Assembly (NCBI RefSeq): GCF_023502235.1
Contig: NZ_JAMFLY010000003.1
Location: 372,001 to 436,000, forward strand
Direction: 5' to 3'
Origin: Flagellimonas myxillae
GTDB taxonomy: Bacteria; Bacteroidota; Bacteroidia; Flavobacteriales; Flavobacteriaceae
DNA: 64,000 nucleotides
Numbering within the stretch: position 1 is the stretch's first letter; each line of letters opens with the position of its first letter. Positions 54,106 through 62,081 of the stretch are shown here, piece after piece. The notes beneath the pieces were generated by a model. That model searched no databases and was not told where the DNA came from. It worked only from the letters and a program-made list of their open reading frames with translations. The position numbers and the translations under genes are program-made.

Positions 54106-55869
54106 CTATTCTTCAAATTCAGGATTGTACTCCCAGAATTGATTGTCCGTAGATTCATTGTTAATGTTTCCGAACACCACAAAAGCTTTTCCGTTCATAA
54201 CAACAACAGATGAAGAAAGGACTCCATCATTGGGCAGCTGACTCATTTGTGACCAGGAATCCGTGTTGGCATCGTATTTCCATAGATCATTTAAAGATGT
54301 TCCTGGTATTCCTGGATATCCAAGGCCGACATAACCTGTATCATCAATCGTAAATCCAATAGCAACTGTCCTTCCGTCTCCAGCAAAAGAAGATTTCTCA
54401 TCCCAGGAATCGGCAAGGGGGTCGTATTCCCAGATTTCATCGATCCAAGGTCCGCCAATCCTACCTGAAACCAAATATCCTTTGTTGTTGACACTTATGC
54501 CGGTACAGCCCGATCTTCCTTCTTCATTGACCAATAGACTTGTCTTTTGGGACCAAGTGCCATTTGGATCATTAATAAAATCTGGAGAAGGGGTGAATTC
54601 CCATAGTTCACTTTGTTTGTTATTTTCATCCTCACCTCCAAAAACATACGCCTTTCCGTTGATTACAAAGGTTGAAAATGTACTTGTATGGAAATTTATT
54701 GGATCCAATTCTTGCCATTCTTCAGTTACTGGGTCATACACCCATAAATCTTGAAGTGCCCCACCAGTACCATATCCGCCTCCAATGTACCATTTGTTGT
54801 CCAAAACAAAATCATATGCATATTTTCTGCTTGCACCTTCAAAATTGGGTTCTTGGCTCCAACCATTTGCCTCTGTATAGGACCAGATATCATTAGGGTA
54901 ACTTCCGAATGACTCACCCAAGCCGGCATAAATAATAGGATTTCCACCTTCATCTTCGAGTACTGCCATAACCCCATTTTCCCGGTAGGTAGTTCCTGGG
55001 AATACTTCTAATGATCTCCAAGGCCCTAGGGTAAAAACTTCTGTGCTTTCCACTTCCTGTCCTCCAACATTTACACTTATTTTTCCAGAGTATGTGCCTT
55101 CTGGAGCGGTTACTATTAATTGTGTAGATAAAGCTTCAATGACGGTAGCCGGTATTCCGTTAAACTCAACTATGTTATTTTCTAGGACAGTGCTAAAATT
55201 GTTCCCAGTAATGGTAACCTCAGTACCAATTGTTCCCTGATTTGGTGTAAAATTGGATATGGTAGGTTCGGGAACGGTAAAATCTTCAGTGCTCACCGCG
55301 GTTTGCCCATCTACGGAAACCCTGATTTCTCCTGTTGTGGCTCCATTTGGAACAGTGACCTGCAGCTCATTTGCAGTAGCACTGTTCACCGTAGCCGTAA
55401 CACCATTAAATGTTACGATATTGTCAGAGGGTGTTGTGCTAAACTTGCTGCCATTAATGGTAACTACGGTACCCAATATTCCTTGTGCGGGGTTAAAATT
55501 GTTAATGGTTGGGGTTTTAAGAACTGTGAATGTCTGCATACTGGTTGCTTCTTCACCGTTTACTTCCACTGTAATTTTGCCATTTGTGGCTCCGGATGGT
55601 ACGGTTACCGTCAACTGAGTAATGGAAGCATCGGTTACAGTGGCTTTTGTGCCATTAAATTTTACAATATTGTTGGCAGGTGTATCACTAAAATTGGTTC
55701 CGTCAATAGTTACGCTAATGCCAACATCACCGGCAGTGGGGTCAATCGAGATAATTGTTGGTAGATAGGATTCAGGAATCTCCTGTTTTTTAGGATCGTC
55801 CTTGCTGCAATACACAAAAAATACTGCGGTCAGGATGCATATAGCATAGGTTAAAATAGGTTTTTTCAT
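54106..55869 (-). CDS. IPT/TIG and Kelch-repeat surface lipoprotein
   Basis: From ATG 55869 (MKKPILTYAICILTAVFFVYC, lipid Cys21) this is a 587-residue lipoprotein. The frame opens at 55947 but the added 26 residues precede the signal. Three IPT/TIG immunoglobulin-like repeats of about 82 residues follow (start patterns PTIISIDPTAG, PTINNFNPAQG, PTISNFTPNQG), then about five Kelch repeats (DLWVYDPVTEEWQELDP, EIWEYDPLADSWDEKS, DLWKYDANTDSWSQMS) forming a beta-propeller. Such proteins bind glycans or other surface partners; the ligand is unknown. Confidence 0.87.
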   Translation of the reverse strand: MKKPILTYAICILTAVFFVYCSKDDPKKQEIPESYLPTIISIDPTAGDVGISVTIDGTNFSDTPANNIVKFNGTKATVTDASITQLTVTVPSGATNGKITVEVNGEEATSMQTFTVLKTPTINNFNPAQGILGTVVTINGSKFSTTPSDNIVTFNGVTATVNSATANELQVTVPNGATTGEIRVSVDGQTAVSTEDFTVPEPTISNFTPNQGTIGTEVTITGNNFSTVLENNIVEFNGIPATVIEALSTQLIVTAPEGTYSGKISVNVGGQEVESTEVFTLGPWRSLEVFPGTTYRENGVMAVLEDEGGNPIIYAGLGESFGSYPNDIWSYTEANGWSQEPNFEGASRKYAYDFVLDNKWYIGGGYGTGGALQDLWVYDPVTEEWQELDPINFHTSTFSTFVINGKAYVFGGEDENNKQSELWEFTPSPDFINDPNGTWSQKTSLLVNEEGRSGCTGISVNNKGYLVSGRIGGPWIDEIWEYDPLADSWDEKSSFAGDGRTVAIGFTIDDTGYVGLGYPGIPGTSLNDLWKYDANTDSWSQMSQLPNDGVLSSSVVVMNGKAFVVFGNINNESTDNQFWEYNPEFEE

Positions 55870-56188
55870 AATAATAGTTTTAGAGAAATAAATAGACCAA
55901 AAACGGTCATGCCTTGCACCTCTAAATTCACGAATGCCCCTTTTCAATTGACGGATGGATGTTTTGGATTGACTCTTGAATAATTTTCAATTTTTAATTA
56001 TTTACATTCTTTCCAAGAACCAAGAACCAAGAACCAATTTCTGCTATCTTTCCCACTTCCATAAATAGAACAATCCAACAATCAAAACTGTATATTCAAC
56101 TTTATTACCAATAACCAAGCAACCAGTAATCCAACATTTTACCTTTCACCCTTTACCTTATCTCCACCAAGATTAATACCTTAGCCCC
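55870..56188. other. 319-bp gap: G-poor tract with heptamer repeat
   Basis: The gap between two divergent genes has no open frame of note. From about 55975 to 56165 the plus strand is strikingly poor in G (about eight in about 190 bases) while rich in A, C and T. It includes the tandem unit CCAAGAA three times at 56013-56033 plus a partial fourth. No tRNA or clear promoter was seen apart from a weak TACCTTAG before the oxidoreductase gene. Confidence 0.6.
56013..56036. repeat. Tandem heptamer CCAAGAA
   Basis: CCAAGAA occurs at 56013, 56020 and 56027 and starts again as CCAA at 56034. It lies 144 bp before the IPT/Kelch start and 150 bp before the oxidoreductase start. Confidence 0.7.
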
Positions 56189-57256
56189 ATGCACGACTAT
56201 CTCGTAGTTGGTCTAGGGCTGGCTGGAATCTCTTTTTGCGAAACCCTTGAAAAAGCAGGGAAGACATTCCATGTCATATCAGATAATTCCCAGCAATCCT
56301 CCCTGGTTGCGGGGGGTATGTACAACCCAGTGATCTTAAAACGTTTTACCCTGGCCTGGAAGGCACAGGAACAATTGGACTTGGCCATGCCGTTTTATAG
56401 GGATTTGGAACGCAAACTGGACGTAAAACTGGACCACAAGCTTCGGGTCCTTCGGAAGTTCGCTTCCGTTGAAGAGCAGAACCTTTGGTTTGAGGCAGCG
56501 GACAAACCCGGGTTGGGTGGTTTCTTATCAACAGACATTCAGCAAAACCAGAACCCCCATTTGAATGCCCCCTTCGGTTTTGGCGAAGTGCTACATACAG
56601 GCCGGATAGATACCGCCATGCTGTTGTCTTCATACACCCAATATTTGCAGGAAAAAGGAAATCTAACCCTTCACCCGTTCATTTTTGACCATTTTAAAGC
56701 GTTTCCCGACCATATTTCCTATAAAACCATGCAGGCCAAGCGAATTGTCTTTTGTGAGGGCTATGGGCTTAAAAACAACCCGTTTTTTCGGTATTTGCCA
56801 CTAAATGGTACTAAAGGAGAGCTGTTGACCATCAAAGCACCGGATTACAAGGAGGAAAATGTGATCAAATCCGGCGTATTCACCATTCCCATGGGAAATG
56901 ATTTGTATCGGGTCGGAGCTACCTATAAATGGAAAGACAAGACTAACACCCCCACTGAAGAAGCAAAAACTGAGCTACTGGAAAAATTAAAAACCTTTCT
57001 TAGCTGCGATTTTGAAATCGTGGATCATGTGGCCGGAATTAGACCCACGGTGGTAGATAGGCGACCTCTTGTGGGGAGACATCCAGAGCATCAAAATCTT
57101 TATGTATTAAATGGTTTTGGTTCCCGGGGGGTGATGATCGCTCCCTATGCTTCGCAACAGCTCTTCAATTATGTTGAAAACGGAACCGATCTTGATTCAG
57201 AAATCAACATTGACAGATTTACCAAAAAGTATTACCAAAAAAAGAAAGTAGAGTAA
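56189..57256 (+). CDS. FAD-dependent oxidoreductase of the DAO family
   Basis: This 355-residue cytoplasmic flavoprotein has an N-terminal Rossmann motif (YLVVGLGLAGISFCETLEKAG, GxGxxG) and the DAO fold, with SSLVAGGMYNPVILKRF and the C-terminal HVAGIRPTVVDRRPLVGRHPEHQNLYVLNGFGSRGVMIAPY that closes the FAD site. It is similar to glycine oxidase and the MnmC oxidase domain, so it may oxidise a secondary or primary amine. The substrate is not clear. Confidence 0.88.
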   Translation: MHDYLVVGLGLAGISFCETLEKAGKTFHVISDNSQQSSLVAGGMYNPVILKRFTLAWKAQEQLDLAMPFYRDLERKLDVKLDHKLRVLRKFASVEEQNLWFEAADKPGLGGFLSTDIQQNQNPHLNAPFGFGEVLHTGRIDTAMLLSSYTQYLQEKGNLTLHPFIFDHFKAFPDHISYKTMQAKRIVFCEGYGLKNNPFFRYLPLNGTKGELLTIKAPDYKEENVIKSGVFTIPMGNDLYRVGATYKWKDKTNTPTEEAKTELLEKLKTFLSCDFEIVDHVAGIRPTVVDRRPLVGRHPEHQNLYVLNGFGSRGVMIAPYASQQLFNYVENGTDLDSEINIDRFTKKYYQKKKVE

Positions 57257-57393
57257 AAACATGAAATTATCCCTTCTTGCTCACAAGATGTCAGAGATTG
57301 GGATCCATCACCTTCGTGGCAATTTGTGAAATTCGTGTCAACCTATTGGCAAAACACATTATGGCAAATTAAGGGTAAGGTAAAATCAACCAG

Positions 57394-57786
57394 TTACTGA
57401 CCAACGTGACCCTTGACTTCCGGTTCGTACTTAAAAAAGAAATTGATCCAAATATTTCGGGATAAACGAATAATTACTGGCAAAAAAACAAACAAGGTAC
57501 CCACAATGGCAATAAAGGTGGTGACCAGCGAAGTGTCCAAAATCAAAAAGGAAATAACAAAGGCGGCCGTCGCAAAAGCAATCCCAACCGCGTAGCTCAC
57601 ATACATGGAACCATAGAAAAAGGAGGGCTCAATTTTGTATTTGGTATCACAATTGGAACAACGTTCATGCATCTTGAACAACTGGGAAATTGCATAAGGA
57701 TTGCTGTCCACATACATGCTCTCTTCATGGCATTTAGGGCAACTTCCTGTTAAAATGCTGTAGAGTTTGTTTCCTTTTTTTAACAT
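57394..57786 (-). CDS. DUF983 membrane protein with zinc-ribbon start
   Basis: This 130-residue protein starts with a zinc-ribbon-like part (CPKCHEES and CSNCDTKY, two CxxC pairs at about residues 15-45), then two membrane helices (VSYAVGIAFATAAFVISFLIL and VTTFIAIVGTLFVFLPVIIRL). This is the DUF983 layout, whose function is unknown. It is divergent from the ABC-F gene and has a -7 box upstream. Confidence 0.9.
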   Translation of the reverse strand: MLKKGNKLYSILTGSCPKCHEESMYVDSNPYAISQLFKMHERCSNCDTKYKIEPSFFYGSMYVSYAVGIAFATAAFVISFLILDTSLVTTFIAIVGTLFVFLPVIIRLSRNIWINFFFKYEPEVKGHVGQ

Positions 57787-57803
57787 TTGCAGCGATTTTT
57801 ATG

Positions 57804-57811
57804 CAAAAGTA
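57804..57811 (-). promoter_or_regulatory. Bacteroidota -7 box before DUF983 gene
   Basis: The minus strand reads TACTTTTG, 17 bp before the ATG at 57786. No -33 TTG at standard spacing. Confidence 0.35.
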
Positions 57812-57852
57812 AGGCAAAGCCCTCTTTTGTTTGGTAATTCAGGTCACATAAA

Positions 57853-59760
57853 ATGCTCAACATCCACAATCTTTCGGTAGCCTTTGGGGGCGAATATCTT
57901 TTTGAGGAAATAGCCTTTCGCTTGAATGGCGGCGACCGGGTTGGACTTATCGGTAAGAATGGGGCGGGCAAATCCACATTACTCAAGCTGCTTTCCAAGG
58001 AGATGGCTCCAGATTCAGGAACCATTGCCAAGGAAAAAGACATCAAAATTGGCTTTCTAAAGCAGGATATAGACTTTGAACAAGGCCGGACGGTCTTGGA
58101 TGAATCCTATCAAGCTTTTGCCGAGATAAAGGCATTGGAACTGCAGCTGGACAAAATAAACCAAGAACTGGCCGAACGTACCGACTACGAAAGTGAAGGC
58201 TACAACCAGTTGATGGTGGACTTGACCGATGTGACCCATCGTTACGAAATTTTGGGGGGATATAATTATCAGGGCGATACTGAAAAAGTGTTGATTGGAC
58301 TTGGGTTTAAGCGCGAGGATTTCAACAAGATCACCGATACCTTCTCTGGCGGATGGCGCATGCGGATTGAATTGGCCAAATTATTACTTCAGAACAACGA
58401 TGTCCTGCTTTTGGATGAGCCTACCAACCATTTGGATATTGAATCCATTATTTGGTTGGAGCAGTTTTTAACGAACTATTCCGGAGCGGTCGTGATTGTT
58501 TCCCACGATAAGATGTTCCTGGACAATGTCACCAACAGGACCATTGAGATTTCCTTGGGCAGGATCTACGATTACAATAAGCCCTACTCCAAATTCCTAT
58601 TGCTTCGAAAGGAAATCAAGGAGCAGCAGTTGAATGCCCAAAAAAATCAGGAAAAGCAAATCCAGCAGACCGAAAAACTCATAGAGAAATTCCGCGCCAA
58701 GGCTTCCAAGGCGTCTATGGCGCAATCCTTGATCAAAAAACTGGACAAATTGGACCGAATCGAGGTGGACGAAGAAGACAACAGCGTTATGAACGTGCGG
58801 TTTCCGGTTTCTGTAACTCCTGGAAAAGTGATTGCTGAACTTGAGGATTTATCCAAAAGTTATGGCGAAAAAGAAGTGTTGAAATGCATTGATTTGCTTG
58901 TGGAACGTGGCAGTAAAACCGCCTTTGTGGGTCAAAACGGACAAGGAAAAACGACCTTGGCCAAGATAATGGTGGGGGAATTGGACCATGGCGGGCATGT
59001 TAAGATTGGTCACAATGTGCAGATAGGGTACTTTGCCCAAAATCAGGCGGAATATTTGGATGGCAGCAAGACCATCTTGGATACCATGATTGATGCCGCC
59101 AACGAGGGAAATCGTAGTAAGGTGCGGGACATTTTGGGTTCTTTTTTGTTCCGAGGCGATGAGGTGGACAAGTACGTAAAAGTACTTTCAGGTGGAGAGC
59201 GAAATCGATTGGCATTGGCAAAGATGCTGCTCCAACCCTTTAATGTGTTGGTGATGGATGAGCCCACCAACCATTTGGACATCAAATCCAAAAATGTATT
59301 AAAACAGGCATTGCAGAATTTTGAGGGAACCTTGGTGCTCGTCTCCCACGATAGGGATTTTCTACAAGGATTAACAGATCGGGTGTACGAATTTAAAAAT
59401 GGCGGGATAAAAGAGTATCTAGGTGATATCGATTTTTATTTGGAGCAACGCAGGGCCGAGGATTTCAGAAAAATTGAAAAAGGGGAGCAGAAGGTTCAGG
59501 TACAGAAGGAAAAGCCTAAAGAGAACGACTACCAGGCACAAAAGAAACTTAAGTCGTTAAAAAATAAGCTCAGTGGGGTTGAAAAGAAGATTTCCCAATT
59601 GGAAAAAGACATTGCGGAAATAGACCACAAGCTGCTCATGAACTACGATGCTACCATTGCCGAAGCCGGTTTTTTCGACAATTATCAGGGCAAAAAGAAC
59701 GAATTGGAAACCCTGATGGAAAACTGGGAAAAACTCTCCCAAGAGCTGGAAGAACTGTGA
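57853..59760 (+). CDS. ABC-F family ATPase (ribosome-associated)
   Basis: This 635-residue protein has two ABC ATPase domains and no membrane part. First domain: Walker A GKNGAGKST, signature FSGGWRMRIELAKLL, Walker B VLLLDEPTNHLD. Second: GQNGQGKTT, LSGGERNRLALAKML, VLVMDEPTNHLD. The linker between them is the charged helical P-site tRNA interaction region (about residues 250-320), and a coiled-coil tail (about 550-635) resembles the Uup/EttA-like group. Such factors act on stalled ribosomes. Which subgroup it belongs to would need a tree. Confidence 0.95.
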   Translation: MLNIHNLSVAFGGEYLFEEIAFRLNGGDRVGLIGKNGAGKSTLLKLLSKEMAPDSGTIAKEKDIKIGFLKQDIDFEQGRTVLDESYQAFAEIKALELQLDKINQELAERTDYESEGYNQLMVDLTDVTHRYEILGGYNYQGDTEKVLIGLGFKREDFNKITDTFSGGWRMRIELAKLLLQNNDVLLLDEPTNHLDIESIIWLEQFLTNYSGAVVIVSHDKMFLDNVTNRTIEISLGRIYDYNKPYSKFLLLRKEIKEQQLNAQKNQEKQIQQTEKLIEKFRAKASKASMAQSLIKKLDKLDRIEVDEEDNSVMNVRFPVSVTPGKVIAELEDLSKSYGEKEVLKCIDLLVERGSKTAFVGQNGQGKTTLAKIMVGELDHGGHVKIGHNVQIGYFAQNQAEYLDGSKTILDTMIDAANEGNRSKVRDILGSFLFRGDEVDKYVKVLSGGERNRLALAKMLLQPFNVLVMDEPTNHLDIKSKNVLKQALQNFEGTLVLVSHDRDFLQGLTDRVYEFKNGGIKEYLGDIDFYLEQRRAEDFRKIEKGEQKVQVQKEKPKENDYQAQKKLKSLKNKLSGVEKKISQLEKDIAEIDHKLLMNYDATIAEAGFFDNYQGKKNELETLMENWEKLSQELEEL

Positions 59761-59903
59761 TAAATACAAGGACTCCAAGCTTTTCACCACATTATTTGAC
59801 CTATTCACAACAATTTTTCCTGATTACACCTATTTAATTTGCCAGATTTTGGCTTCTCATCGTAATTTGTAGGTAAATTCTTATAAATTGAAGTATCAAC
59901 CTC

Positions 59904-60788
59904 ATGATTAGATCTGCCATTTTATGCCTTTTATTGTTTGCTTCGCAGGCGGCTTTTCCTTTAGGAGAGGTCAGTGCCAAAGAGAAGGCAGCTTTGGTGG
60001 AACTCTTTCATAGTACCAACGGTGCAAATTGGAAAGTATCATGGGATCTTGATGCACCTGTGGACAGTTGGAAAGGGGTTGAGGTAAAAGACAATCATGT
60101 TGTTGCGATAAAACTGTTCATGAACAATCTTGAAGGAACCCTACCCGAAAGTATAGGTAGACTTAAATACCTGACCCATCTCAATTTGGCTTTCAACAGT
60201 ATTACGGGTGTGTTGCCAAAGGATATTGTAAAATTGAAAAGCCTGAAAATTCTGCGTTTGGAGATGAACCGGATAAAAGGCTCGCTACCAACTAGTATCG
60301 GGCAGCTTCAAGAATTACAAGTATTTTCCATGTTCAACAATTTTTTGAGTGGATCAATCCCGCCAACATTTGGGGAACTTAAAAATTTAAGGGAACTAAA
60401 TCTGTCCAGTAACAACCTCAAGGGCATTATTCCCAAATCCATTGGAAAGCTGACAAAGCTTGAGGCCCTGGGCCTTTTTGAAAATAGTTTGGAGGGAACC
60501 ATTCCGGAGGAACTCGGCAACCTTATCAAGCTCAAGGAATTGGTGTTGGCCAATAATCAATTGGGAGGAGCCATCCCCGTGGAGTTTGGTCAATTGGCAA
60601 GCCTCAAAATATTGCAGTTGCAGAACAATAGGTTCAATTCCTATAAAGGCCTGCAAGAGATGGATACAAGACAATTTTTGGTTTTTGACACAGACGAAAA
60701 AACCTTGAATCCCAAGTTCAACGAAATACAACTTCAGCGTACGCGAATGGCTGATACAAAATTTGAAGATGTTGATGACAATGAGTAG
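59904..60788 (+). CDS. Exported plant-type leucine-rich repeat protein
   Basis: This 294-residue protein has a signal peptide (AILCLLLFASQAAFPLG), a cap-like part (KAALVELFHSTNGANWK, then SWKGVEV) like the LRR N-terminal region of plant proteins, and about seven 24-residue repeats of the plant-specific type (NLEGTLPESIGRLKYLTHLNL, NNLKGIIPKSIGKLTKLEALGL and so on). The tail after residue 250 is acidic. Such bacterial LRR proteins may bind surface ligands; no anchor or type IX tail is evident. The gene ends in a terminator before the efflux genes. Confidence 0.9.
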   Translation: MIRSAILCLLLFASQAAFPLGEVSAKEKAALVELFHSTNGANWKVSWDLDAPVDSWKGVEVKDNHVVAIKLFMNNLEGTLPESIGRLKYLTHLNLAFNSITGVLPKDIVKLKSLKILRLEMNRIKGSLPTSIGQLQELQVFSMFNNFLSGSIPPTFGELKNLRELNLSSNNLKGIIPKSIGKLTKLEALGLFENSLEGTIPEELGNLIKLKELVLANNQLGGAIPVEFGQLASLKILQLQNNRFNSYKGLQEMDTRQFLVFDTDEKTLNPKFNEIQLQRTRMADTKFEDVDDNE

Positions 60789-60815
60789 TTAGTTATACTT
60801 TAGTTTGTTTGGTTT

Positions 60816-60844
60816 GGGGATACAGGCGTGTATCCCCTTTTTTT
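60816..60844 (+). terminator. Terminator after LRR gene
   Basis: A perfect 9-bp stem (GGGGATACA at 60816-60824 with TGTATCCCC at 60829-60837) with a GGCG loop runs into seven Ts. It separates the LRR gene from the efflux operon and argues against the efflux adaptor starting at 60828. Confidence 0.93.
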
Positions 60845-60912
60845 ATGCCTTTTCTACTGGATTCGCGTAACATTTTATGAAATATTTAACCAAGCAAAGC
60901 TTTTATTGCCAA

Positions 60913-60920
60913 TAGTTTTG
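60913..60920 (+). promoter_or_regulatory. Bacteroidota -7 box before RND adaptor
   Basis: TAGTTTTG matches TAnnTTTG and lies 24 bp before ATG 60945. No -33 TTG at standard spacing. Confidence 0.35.
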
Positions 60921-60944
60921 CAAAGACTAATCCAGTACCAACTC

Positions 60945-62081
60945 ATGCGAAAGCTAATATTCTCGGCCGTGGCAGGCGGCGCCATCATTTTTTTGTCCAT
61001 TTTTCTTGCCCAAATGATAGCAGGAAGCAAGAAAACCCGTAGACCCCCTTCACAAAAGGTAGTGAAGACCGTTTTTGTGGATACGGTAAAAAATATGACC
61101 GTTCCCATAGTGGTTCCGGCCAATGGAAACTTAAGGGCAAAAAAGAGGGTGGAGCTATTCTCAGAGGTACAGGGGGTTTTTAGAACCGGAAGCAAATTAT
61201 TCCGCACCGGACAGGAGTACTCCACTGGGCAAACCCTGATCAGAATAGATGCCAACGAGTATTACGCCACCGTACAGTCCGCAAAGAGCAATTTATACAA
61301 TTTGCTTACCTCCATTATGCCGGATTTGAGACTGGACTATCCGGAAATCTATTCAAAATGGCAATCTTATCTGAACGGCTTTGATTTGGAAAAGACCACG
61401 CCGAAATTACCGGAAATGACCACGGAAAAGGAAAAGTTCTTTATTTCGGGCCGCGGTGTGCTATCCAGTTATTACAATGTAAAAAATCTAGAACAACGAC
61501 TCTCCAAATACACAATTTCGGCACCCTTTACTGGCATATTAACAGATGCTTTGGTCACGGAGGGGACCTTGATCCGATCGGGACAAAAACTTGGGGAGTT
61601 TATCAATACCGGAGTATACGAACTTGAAGTATCCGTAAGTAAGACCTATGGCGATTACCTGACCGTGGGGAAACAAGTGGAGCTATCCAATTTGGAGAAA
61701 ACCCAGAGCTTTCAAGGAAAGGTTATCCGCGTAAATGGGCGGGTGGACCAAAATTCCCAAACCATCACCGTATATATCGAAGTAAGTGATGAAAGCCTTA
61801 AGGAGGGACAATACCTTGAAGCCCATTTGGAGGCCAAGGAAGAGACCAATGCCATTGAGGTAGATCGTTCCCTTTTGTTGGAGAACAATCAGATTTTCGT
61901 TGTGCGGGATACCGTTTTGGATGTTATTGATGTGAATCCGGTGTACTTCACGGACAAAACCGTCGTCCTTAAAAATGTACCCGATGATGAGGTAATCGTT
62001 TCCAAGGCGATTTCTGGGGCCTATACCGGTATGGAAGTAAAAGTGTTCAACCAGGAACAAACTAAAAGAGCCAAGTCGTGA
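60945..62081 (+). CDS. RND efflux periplasmic adaptor (HlyD/MFP family)
   Basis: From ATG 60945 (MRKLIFSAVAGGAIIFLSIFLAQ, a signal anchor) this is a 378-residue membrane fusion protein. The lipoyl halves are GNLRAKKRVELFSEVQGVFRTGSKLFRTGQEYSTGQTLIRID and YTISAPFTGILTDALVTEGTLIRSGQKLGEFI, with a short hairpin between, then the barrel and membrane-proximal domains. The frame continues up to 60828, inside the terminator of the LRR gene, so that start is rejected. The stop overlaps the permease GTG by 3 bp. It links the permease to an outer-membrane channel. Confidence 0.9.
   Translation: MRKLIFSAVAGGAIIFLSIFLAQMIAGSKKTRRPPSQKVVKTVFVDTVKNMTVPIVVPANGNLRAKKRVELFSEVQGVFRTGSKLFRTGQEYSTGQTLIRIDANEYYATVQSAKSNLYNLLTSIMPDLRLDYPEIYSKWQSYLNGFDLEKTTPKLPEMTTEKEKFFISGRGVLSSYYNVKNLEQRLSKYTISAPFTGILTDALVTEGTLIRSGQKLGEFINTGVYELEVSVSKTYGDYLTVGKQVELSNLEKTQSFQGKVIRVNGRVDQNSQTITVYIEVSDESLKEGQYLEAHLEAKEETNAIEVDRSLLLENNQIFVVRDTVLDVIDVNPVYFTDKTVVLKNVPDDEVIVSKAISGAYTGMEVKVFNQEQTKRAKS

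Noticed and set aside
55870..55947. Upstream extension of the IPT/Kelch lipoprotein
   Set aside because: The added 26 residues are basic and precede the lipoprotein signal MKKPILTYAICILTAVFFVYC.
56013..56036. CRISPR-like array
   Set aside because: The units are seven bases with no spacers; a simple tandem repeat.
60828..60944. Upstream start for the RND adaptor
   Set aside because: It falls inside the terminator hairpin of the LRR gene and the added residues do not resemble an adaptor start.
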